A stretch of DNA of 64,000 bases, taken from Mesorhizobium sp. B2-8-5. Its GTDB lineage: Bacteria > Pseudomonadota > Alphaproteobacteria > Rhizobiales > Rhizobiaceae. The position numbers were made by a program, and so were the translations under genes. Position 1 is the first letter of the stretch; every line of letters starts with the position of its first letter. Positions 57,777 to 64,000 of the stretch are shown in pieces. The stretch is taken from positions 3,381,501 to 3,445,500 of the forward strand of contig NZ_CP083951.1 of the NCBI RefSeq assembly GCF_006440675.2, read 5' to 3'. The notes under the pieces are model-generated. The model searched no databases. It was not told the DNA's origin and saw only the letters and a program-made list of their open reading frames with translations.

Positions 57777-58256
57777 TCAGATCCAGCGGCGCACCCTTTT
57801 TGCGTAGTCGCGGTATTTCTTGCCGAACTTCGCCGCCAGGATCTTTTCTTCCTTCTCGATCGCCAGCTTTTGCGTGGCGAAGGCGGCGAGGAAGGCAAAG
57901 AGCAGGAACCAGGCGATGCCGGTGATGAAGGCGACGCCGATCAGCAGCAGCGTGTTGGCTAGATACATCGGGTTGCGGGTGATGCCGAAGGGGCCGGACG
58001 TCACCAGGTGGTCCGGCTCGGCATTGGGGTCGAGTGTCGTCTTGGCCTTGAACATGGCGCGGATGGCCGTGATCCACAGCATGGCGACGCCGAACAGCGC
58101 CACCCAGCCGACGCCGAACAGGAGATCGCCGAAGATGTCGCCGATCCAAGGCAGCGGGTAGAGCATGCCGAGGGCGACGCTGAGCGCGATCGCCACGACA
58201 TAGATCACCGGCGGCCAGGGAATGATCCCGTGTCTGGACTTTACGATGCCCGTCAT
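57777..58256 (-). CDS. Isoprenylcysteine carboxyl methyltransferase-like membrane protein
   Basis: 159 residues, four to five helices. The C-terminal FGITRNPMYLANTLLLIGVAF and EEKILAAKFGKKYRDYAKRVRRW are the ICMT/phospholipid-methyltransferase signature (SAM binding). Bacterial members have varied or unknown substrates. Its start overlaps the DUF1624 gene stop as ATGA, so the two are co-translated. Confidence 0.84.
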   Translation of the reverse strand: MTGIVKSRHGIIPWPPVIYVVAIALSVALGMLYPLPWIGDIFGDLLFGVGWVALFGVAMLWITAIRAMFKAKTTLDPNAEPDHLVTSGPFGITRNPMYLANTLLLIGVAFITGIAWFLLFAFLAAFATQKLAIEKEEKILAAKFGKKYRDYAKRVRRWI

Positions 58257-59254
58257 TGCTGCCCTCCCTCCATCTGGTCCTCCGTCGTGGCGGTGCAGGT
58301 TTCCGCCAGGTCGGCCAGATGCGATTTCCAGACGCTGGACTGGTCGTTGGCGTAGAGCTTGTCGAGAGACCCTTCGCCCTTCAGCGTGTCCAGCATGCAG
58401 CCACAATAGCTCGTACAGAACTTGCTGTCCCGCTGCTGTTCGCACTGCGCCTGGCAAGCCGGCAGGAAGCCGGCTTCCCTATCCTGCGGGGCGGCGGGCA
58501 TGACCTGCGAGAACATCCATACCGAGCCGAACAGAAGCGGCTGGTGGATGAGGTAGAAGGCAAGGCTGTGCCGGCCGATGAAGGTCAGCGGGTTGGACCA
58601 GCGGCCGGGCAGCCATGTTCCCAGCCGGGCGAGAAGCCCGGATGAGGAAGCGAGCTTCACCGCGGCGATCCCCAGCAGAACAGCGCCGAACCATGGGAAA
58701 AGCGGCACATAGTCGTTGGAACGCGGGTTGCTGGCGGAAAGGCCCACCCACCACAGCGCCGGATGGTCGAACAACTCCGAGCGCAGATAGTAGGGGGCTG
58801 CAATGACGGTCGCGGCGATGATGGCCGTCAGCAGCCAGGGCAGCCTGAGAAAGGCAAGGCCGAGCAGGCTCGCCAGCGCGATCTCGTGCAGGATGCCGAA
58901 GAAGATGAAGCCGTCCGGGGTGACGAAATAAGTGATCGTCGAAATGGCGATCGCCGCCACGGCGACCATGGCAAAACGCTTCCAGAAGCCTGGCCAGCGG
59001 ATCTGACGGCCATGGGCGAGGAAGAGGCTGACGCCGACCAGGAACAGGAAGGTCGAGGCAATGCAGCGCGCATAGAACTTCCACCAGCCGAAGGCGGTGA
59101 GGGCTGGCGCGGTGTAGCCGAAATTTTCGAGGTCCCAGGTGAAGTGGTAGCTCGCCATCGCGATCAGTGCGATGCCGCGCAGGATGTCGATGGCCTGGAT
59201 GCGGCCGCGCTTGGGGGGATCCTGAACGGGTTCGCCGGTCGTTTGAACGCTCAT
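58253..59254 (-). CDS. DUF1624 (heparan-alpha-glucosaminide acetyltransferase-like) membrane protein with Cys-rich tail
   Basis: 333 residues. The first 255 form the acyltransferase-like membrane domain: IQAIDILRGIALIAMASYHF and LTFIGRHSLAFYLIHQPLLF are family marks. The last 75 residues form an added soluble tail with six cysteines (CQAQCEQQ ... FCTSYCGCMLD, and one later), spaced like a small disulfide-rich module. ATG 59254 is chosen over an upstream GTG/ATG frame. Substrate unknown. Confidence 0.82.
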   Translation of the reverse strand: MSVQTTGEPVQDPPKRGRIQAIDILRGIALIAMASYHFTWDLENFGYTAPALTAFGWWKFYARCIASTFLFLVGVSLFLAHGRQIRWPGFWKRFAMVAVAAIAISTITYFVTPDGFIFFGILHEIALASLLGLAFLRLPWLLTAIIAATVIAAPYYLRSELFDHPALWWVGLSASNPRSNDYVPLFPWFGAVLLGIAAVKLASSSGLLARLGTWLPGRWSNPLTFIGRHSLAFYLIHQPLLFGSVWMFSQVMPAAPQDREAGFLPACQAQCEQQRDSKFCTSYCGCMLDTLKGEGSLDKLYANDQSSVWKSHLADLAETCTATTEDQMEGGQQ

Positions 59255-59484
59255 TGATCTCGCAATCCGATTCAGTCCTGCCGAACGACTATCACGGTTC
59301 AAGCCGACGACAGAAGCAGGCGGCCATCAATGCGTTTCATGGCAGCCATGAAATTTCGCTTTAGGCCAGCGCCGGAAAGCCTTTGGCAAGCTTCGCTTTT
59401 CGGCCTCTGGGGGTCGGTTTCCTGCTACCGGCCAGCAACTGGTCCGGCCAGATTTGGCGAAGCGATTCACGTCCCGGAGGGCCG

Positions 59485-60684
59485 ATGTCCACCCATGTGC
59501 GCCATCCGATCTGGCTTCCGGCCTTGCGGCCGACGGATGCGCGCACCTTCGCTTCGCTCTACGCGGTGGAATCCTTCGCTCGCGCCACCGTCTCCAGCGT
59601 GATCCCGATCCAGGCCTACGAGATCCTGCACAATGAGCGGATCGTCTCGATCCTCTACACCATTGTGTCGTTGATGGGCCTTTCGGTCACGCTGTTCATG
59701 CCGATGCTGATCCGCCGCTTCGCGCGGCGCTGGGTCTACACGGCCGGCTGCGTGCTGCTGGCGATCGGCTCCGCCTTCTTCGTCACTCATACGCTGCCCG
59801 GACAGATCGCCGGCATGCTTTGCCGCGTCATGGGGGCGAGCGCGCTGTCGATCACGCTCAACCTCTACATCATGGACCACATCCGCAAGACCGACTTCAT
59901 GCAGGCGGAATCGCTGCGCATGGCGTGGTCGATGTTTGCCTGGACTGGCGGGCCGACGCTGGGCATCTTCCTCTATACCCATTTCGGCATCTATGCCGCG
60001 CATGGCGCGGTCGTGGTGTTCGCGTTCGCGCTGCTTTGCCTGTTCTGGTTCTACCGGTTGACCGACAACCAATCGATCCGGCCCGGCAAGTCGCGCCCTG
60101 CCAATCCGCTTGCCAATATCGGCCGCTTCGTGAAGCAGCCGAGGCTCAGGCTCGCCTGGCTGATCGCCTTCGGCCGCTCCTGCTTCTGGACGACGTTCTT
60201 CGTCTACGGTCCGCTGTTCATGGTGATCACCGGCCAGGGCGAACTCGCCGGCGGACTGCTGGTTTCGGCCGGCAACGCGCTTCTGTTCGTGGCGATCTTC
60301 TGGGGCAGGGCCGGCAAGCGCTTCGGCGGAAGGCGGGTCATGACCTTCGCCTATTTCGCCATGGCCGCCATGCTGTTTGCGGCAGGCGGCGTCGGCGAGG
60401 CCGCACCGCTGCTCACGGCCGCGCTGCTGCTGGGTGGCGCGCTCTTCACCATCGCGCTCGACGCGCTCGGCTCGACCGCCTTCATGCGCTCGGTGCGCAC
60501 TTATGAAAGAGCGCAGATGGCGGCGGTCTACCGCACCTATCTCGACTTCTCCGAACTGACGCCGCCGCTGGTCTATTCGGTGGTGCTCGCCTTCTTCGGC
60601 CTCGGCTCGGTGTTCGTCATGCTCGGCATCCTGGCCGCCTTCTGCGGCTTCGTCACCTGGCGCTATCTGCCGAAGGCATTTTGA
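59485..60684 (+). CDS. MFS transporter
   Basis: 399 residues with about 12 membrane helices in two sixes and a central polar loop around residue 200. No substrate motif recognised. GGAGGG precedes the ATG at 59485. The 3' end overlaps the Rieske oxygenase gene by 32 bp, tail to tail. Confidence 0.85.
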   Translation: MSTHVRHPIWLPALRPTDARTFASLYAVESFARATVSSVIPIQAYEILHNERIVSILYTIVSLMGLSVTLFMPMLIRRFARRWVYTAGCVLLAIGSAFFVTHTLPGQIAGMLCRVMGASALSITLNLYIMDHIRKTDFMQAESLRMAWSMFAWTGGPTLGIFLYTHFGIYAAHGAVVVFAFALLCLFWFYRLTDNQSIRPGKSRPANPLANIGRFVKQPRLRLAWLIAFGRSCFWTTFFVYGPLFMVITGQGELAGGLLVSAGNALLFVAIFWGRAGKRFGGRRVMTFAYFAMAAMLFAAGGVGEAAPLLTAALLLGGALFTIALDALGSTAFMRSVRTYERAQMAAVYRTYLDFSELTPPLVYSVVLAFFGLGSVFVMLGILAAFCGFVTWRYLPKAF

Positions 60685-61843
60685 ACGCCGCGTGACGGCC
60701 GCGCACCCAATCGTGGAAGCGGTGCAGGTCGTATTCTTCCGGCATCAGCACGCCGGCCCGATGGCGCATCGAGCGCAGGCCTTTCTGGTTGATCTCGCAG
60801 ATCGCGGCGTCTTCCTCCAGCACCTGGGTGCTGAAGGCGACGATGTTGTCGATGTCGGTCTCTGCCAGCGCATCGGGCGCGAACAGCCATTCGGCGGTGA
60901 GCTCGGTCTGCTCGGGACCGAGCGGGGAGAGCCGCACCGTGCGCATGTAGTCGACATGGCCGACGATGAACATCGAGGGCAGCGAGGTGGCGTAGGTCTG
61001 GCCGGCGGCGCGCTCGGCTGGGGTCAGGCCGGAAAAGACCGGGCCGTGCACATGGCCGTCCTTGGACCAGGTTTCGGCGCCGGCGCGCAGGCGGCCCGAG
61101 AATTCCGGATCGTCATTGTCGGCATGGCGCGACCATTCGGGATCGTCATGCCTTGCCATCAGGCCGCGGCCATAGATCGGCACCAGCCGCGACAGGTCCT
61201 TATGGACGCCCGGGCAGTGCAGGCATTCGTTGAAATTTTCCCAGAAGATCTTCCAGTTGCAGTTCATCACCTTGGTCAGCCGGTGGCCGGTGACGAGCGT
61301 TTCCAGCGGCCAGTTGGAAAGATTGCCGGAGGCGCGATCGAAAGAGGTTTCCGCCGAGCCCTCGGGGTCCTCGGCGAGGTTGATGAAGACGAAGCCGCGC
61401 CAGAGCGAGAGCGCCACGCGGTAGAGCGGATAATCGGCCTTGTCGAAGCCGTCGGGCAAAGATTTCGACGGCACGCGCACGAGGTCGCCGCGCAGCGAAT
61501 AGGACCATGCGTGGTAAGGGCATGTCAGCAGCCTGGCCTTCAGCCGCCCGGCGCTTTCCTGGCAAAGCTGCGAGCCGCGATGCCGGCAGGTGTTGTGGAA
61601 GGCGCGCAAGACGCCGGTCTCGTCGCGCAGCACGACGATCTCCTGGCTGCCGATACCGAAGGTTCGGAAGGCGAGGGGCTCCGCCAGATCGGCCTCGCGG
61701 CAGACCATCAGCCAGCTCCGGTACCAGATGCCGCCCAGATCGCGCCGGTAGGCGTCGGCGTCCCAATAGGCCGCCGACGGCAAGGTCGGCTGCAGGCTGG
61801 TCAGGCCGTTGTAAGGGTCGCGCTCGCTCGGATTGGGCTGCAT
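60653..61843 (-). CDS. Aromatic-ring-hydroxylating dioxygenase alpha subunit-like (Rieske) protein
   Basis: 396 residues. Rieske 2Fe-2S ligands in CRHRGSQLC and CPYHAWSY; mononuclear iron motif in ENFNECLHCPGVH. Such proteins often demethylate or hydroxylate betaines, carnitine or aromatic acids. No reductase or ferredoxin gene is adjacent, so electron supply and substrate are unknown. Confidence 0.88.
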   Translation of the reverse strand: MQPNPSERDPYNGLTSLQPTLPSAAYWDADAYRRDLGGIWYRSWLMVCREADLAEPLAFRTFGIGSQEIVVLRDETGVLRAFHNTCRHRGSQLCQESAGRLKARLLTCPYHAWSYSLRGDLVRVPSKSLPDGFDKADYPLYRVALSLWRGFVFINLAEDPEGSAETSFDRASGNLSNWPLETLVTGHRLTKVMNCNWKIFWENFNECLHCPGVHKDLSRLVPIYGRGLMARHDDPEWSRHADNDDPEFSGRLRAGAETWSKDGHVHGPVFSGLTPAERAAGQTYATSLPSMFIVGHVDYMRTVRLSPLGPEQTELTAEWLFAPDALAETDIDNIVAFSTQVLEEDAAICEINQKGLRSMRHRAGVLMPEEYDLHRFHDWVRGRHAAFKMPSADSAR

Positions 61844-61902
61844 CGGCTTCTCCCCGCCAGAGCAGTCCAGCGCTCAATGGGATCGCTGACCTGCTCTAAC
61901 TC

Positions 61903-61950
61903 TTTGTTTTTACGCAATTCCGGACGGTTATGCACTTTTCCTGGAATTGC
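61903..61950. repeat. Palindromic intergenic repeat, copy 2 (CAATTCCGGACGG type)
   Basis: TTTGTTTTTACGCAATTCCG with GCAATTCC pairing to GGAATTGC. Same family as 40421-40477. It occupies the space between the divergent Rieske and ChaC-like genes. Confidence 0.8.
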
Positions 61951-62040
61951 TCTGATGCCAGCCGACACCCGGGCAAAGCTGTTGTCAATTGCCGGCTCCG
62001 CGCATTGTGGCGGCCACGGGAGGACCTTAAGGTCGAAGGC

Positions 62041-62727
62041 ATGCTGCCAAGAACCATGTCGCTTACCGAGGAATTGGTCGCCCGTTGCTTTCGCACGGTC
62101 GAGGATGCGGGACCGGATCCCGACGCCGCGCATCTGGATGACGCCGACTATGACGCAATGGCGCACATGCTGGAGGCTCAGCTTCCAGCCACCGAACCGC
62201 TCTGGCTGTTTGGCTATGGCTCGCTGATCTGGAAGCCCGAGATCGAGCATGTCGAGGAGCGGGTGGCCCTGCTGCGCGGCTGGCATAGATCCTTTTGCAT
62301 GAACATGACGCGCTGGCGGGGGACCAAGGCAAGTCCGGGCCTGATGATGGCGCTGGACCGCGGCGGGCACTGCAAGGGCGTCGCCTTTCGGCTCGGCGAC
62401 GGCGACAGGCGAGAGCAACTCGACAAGATCCTTCGGCGCGAGGTGACGCTGAAGCCGACCAGCTACCATCCGCGCCTGCTCAATATGACGAGCGATGGCG
62501 GCGCGCTGCGGGCGCTGGCCTTCGTCATCAACCGCCAGGGCACCACCTATGCCGGCCCGTTAAGCGAGGAGGCGGTTGTCGAAAGGCTGGCGACCTCCTG
62601 CGGCCATTGGGGCTCGGGCGCCGACTATCTCTACAACACGGTGAAGAATCTCGAGCAGCGCGGCATCCACGATGCGCATCTGTGGCGATTGCAGCAGCTC
62701 GTCGCGGCGCGGATCGCCGCCGCGTAG
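62041..62727 (+). CDS. Gamma-glutamylcyclotransferase, ChaC family
   Basis: 228 residues. FGYGSLIWKPE (substrate-binding loop), RWRGTKASPGLMMALDRGG and YLYNTVKNLEQRGIHDAHLW fit ChaC-type glutathione-specific enzymes that release 5-oxoproline. Start at 62041, with a second ATG at 62056; the upstream open frame is repeat sequence. Confidence 0.88.
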   Translation: MLPRTMSLTEELVARCFRTVEDAGPDPDAAHLDDADYDAMAHMLEAQLPATEPLWLFGYGSLIWKPEIEHVEERVALLRGWHRSFCMNMTRWRGTKASPGLMMALDRGGHCKGVAFRLGDGDRREQLDKILRREVTLKPTSYHPRLLNMTSDGGALRALAFVINRQGTTYAGPLSEEAVVERLATSCGHWGSGADYLYNTVKNLEQRGIHDAHLWRLQQLVAARIAAA

Positions 62728-62858
62728 CACCCGTGACCCGTGCCGCAATCGCGCCGGGCGGTGGCGGAATTTGGTTTGCCGGCCGGAGGGCTTCTGCCTA
62801 AAGTCGCGCCGTCGGCCTGATGGCCGCGACAATATTCATCCAACGGTGAAGGCAGGGA

Positions 62859-63398
62859 ATGACCGGCGCGACAGCCGCGAGCGCAGCTTCCAATCGGAAA
62901 CTGACTTTCGTCCTCGGCGGCGCGCGCTCGGGGAAGAGTTCGCATGCCGAAAGTCTGACGACGGCCTTTTCGTCACCCTGGGCTTACATAGCCACGGCAC
63001 AGGCTTATGACGACGAGATGCGCGAGCGCATCGCGCTGCATCGGTCGCGGCGCGGTGAAGGCTGGGTCACCGTCGACGCGCCGCTCGAACTGGTCGGCGC
63101 AATCGAAGCCTTGCCGGACCACCAGCCGGTGCTGATCGATTGCCTGACGCTGTGGCTCACCAATCACATGCTGGCCGAACATGACGTCGAGGTCGAGTGC
63201 CGGCGGCTGGCGGATATGCTGTCGCGGCCGCGCGGGCCGTGGTTCGTGGTCTCGAACGAAGTCGGACTGGGTATCGTGCCCGACAATGCACTGGCGCGCC
63301 GGTTCCGCGATGCCGGCGGCCGGCTCAACCAGCAGGTCGCGGCGGTAGCCGACAGCGTTCTCATGATGGTGGCGGGGCTGCCGCTCAAGGTGAAATGA
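62859..63398 (+). CDS. cobP: Adenosylcobinamide kinase / adenosylcobinamide-phosphate guanylyltransferase
   Basis: 179 residues. P-loop GGARSGKSS (20-28), RIALHRSRRGEGWVTVDAPLE with the guanylylated-histidine region, DCLTLWLTN and VSNEVGLGIVPDN are all present. It prepares adenosylcobinamide-GDP for CobS. It starts the second cob locus of the window and is followed after one base by cobO. Confidence 0.95.
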   Translation: MTGATAASAASNRKLTFVLGGARSGKSSHAESLTTAFSSPWAYIATAQAYDDEMRERIALHRSRRGEGWVTVDAPLELVGAIEALPDHQPVLIDCLTLWLTNHMLAEHDVEVECRRLADMLSRPRGPWFVVSNEVGLGIVPDNALARRFRDAGGRLNQQVAAVADSVLMMVAGLPLKVK

Positions 63399-63399
63399 C

Positions 63400-64000
63400 A
63401 TGGCCGAAATCGAAGACAAGACCATTGACGACAGGGACGTCGAACGCCACCGCGCCAAGATGGCGAAGCGCAAGGCGGTGCAGGATGCCGAAGTGGCCGG
63501 CAAGACGATCGAGAAAGGGTTGCTGATCGTCAATACAGGCCCTGGCAAGGGCAAGACCACGGCCGCTTTCGGTCTGGCGCTGAGGATGCTTGGCTATGGC
63601 AAGCGCGTCGGCGTCGTCCAATTTATCAAGGGAAAATGGCACACCGGCGAGAAGGACGCTTTCGCCGCGTTCGGAAACCGTGTCGTCTGGCACGCGATGG
63701 GCGAGGGGTTCACCTGGGAGACGCAGGACCTCAAGCGCGACATCGCCGCCGCCGAAGCCGCCTGGGCCAAGGCGCTGGAACTGATGGCCGATCCGTCGAT
63801 CAGCCTCGTGGTGCTCGACGAGCTCAACATCGCGCTGCGCTACGACTATCTCGACCTGGAAAAAGTGGTCGCGGCGCTGAAGGCGCGCCGCGATGATCTG
63901 CATGTCATCGTTACCGGCCGCAACGCCAAGCCTCCGCTGATCGAGGCGGCCGATCTCGTCACTGAAATGGGGCTGACGAAGCACCATTTCTCGGCGGGCG
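63400..64000 (+). CDS. cobO: Cob(I)yrinic acid a,c-diamide adenosyltransferase, 3' end cut
   Basis: The first 200 codons are present. CobO/CobA(Salmonella)-type enzyme that adds the upper adenosyl ligand. P-loop NTGPGKGKTTAAFGLA (45-60), VVQFIKGKWHTGEK and VLDELNIALRYDYLD are typical. It runs off the right edge; few residues are missing by family length. Confidence 0.95.
   Translation, partial: MAEIEDKTIDDRDVERHRAKMAKRKAVQDAEVAGKTIEKGLLIVNTGPGKGKTTAAFGLALRMLGYGKRVGVVQFIKGKWHTGEKDAFAAFGNRVVWHAMGEGFTWETQDLKRDIAAAEAAWAKALELMADPSISLVVLDELNIALRYDYLDLEKVVAALKARRDDLHVIVTGRNAKPPLIEAADLVTEMGLTKHHFSAG

Overview
The window looks like a chromosomal segment of an alphaproteobacterium of the order Hyphomicrobiales (Rhizobiales), most like Mesorhizobium or a close relative. 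The grounds are the high GC content, the aerobic (late cobalt insertion) cobalamin gene set in rhizobial order, a 14-gene nuo operon with rhizobial extras, a short alphaproteobacterial-type prolyl-tRNA synthetase, GAAC-N7-GAAC SOS boxes, and several families of short palindromic repeats of the rhizobial kind. This is inference from content; no 16S rRNA gene is present.

Layout. 1-2.6 kb: a MacAB-like efflux set (permease cut by the window edge). 2.7-5.2 kb: a PhzF-family gene, tRNA-Lys(CTT) and an unknown four-helix membrane protein. 5.3-21.5 kb: a cobalamin operon on the minus strand headed by a cobalamin riboswitch: DUF1636 gene, cobW, cobN, cobG, cobH, cobI, cobJ, cobL, cobE, cobM, cobA, cobB, cobS, cobT, nearly all overlapping by 4 bases. 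cobK sits inside it on the opposite strand. 21.5-22.7 kb: a YcaQ-type DNA glycosylase. 23.0-39.6 kb: nuoA-N for respiratory complex I, interrupted by a four-helix-bundle (S23/IVS-type) gene between nuoC and nuoD, a helix-hairpin-helix protein between nuoF and nuoG, and a small membrane protein between nuoH and nuoI. 39.6-46.9 kb: birA, RNase J, methylmalonyl-CoA epimerase, DUF1467, proS, lolE, lolD. 47.1-48.7 kb: a 28-residue membrane peptide under tandem SOS boxes, and a START-like/M50 protease fusion. 48.8-55.1 kb: lipB, tRNA-Leu(GAG), then a serine-cycle set (serine-glyoxylate aminotransferase, malyl-CoA lyase, both malate-CoA ligase subunits) with a LuxR-type regulator upstream. 55.5-62.7 kb: mgtE, a MerR regulator, an isoprenylcysteine-methyltransferase-like protein, a DUF1624 membrane protein, an MFS permease, a Rieske oxygenase and a ChaC-like enzyme. 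62.9-64 kb: cobP and cobO (cut by the edge).

How it fits together. The cob genes cover most of the route from uroporphyrinogen III to adenosylcobalamin: CobA, I, G, J, M, K, L, H and B, the large cobaltochelatase subunit CobN, and CobO, P, S and T. cobF, the other two chelatase subunits and the CobQ/CobD/CobC steps are not visible here. Methylmalonyl-CoA epimerase feeds a B12-dependent mutase, and malyl-CoA lyase/malate-CoA ligase handle C2 and C1 carbon.

The most unusual signals are: (i) three copies of a palindromic element translated inside CobG and CobN, whose arms are free of stop codons in all six frames; (ii) an S23/IVS-type gene bracketed by inverted heptad repeats inside the nuo operon, with a gene-less hairpin of related sequence after the RNase J gene; (iii) a SidA-like SOS peptide candidate directly after lolD; (iv) a probable small RNA antiparallel to the proS leader.
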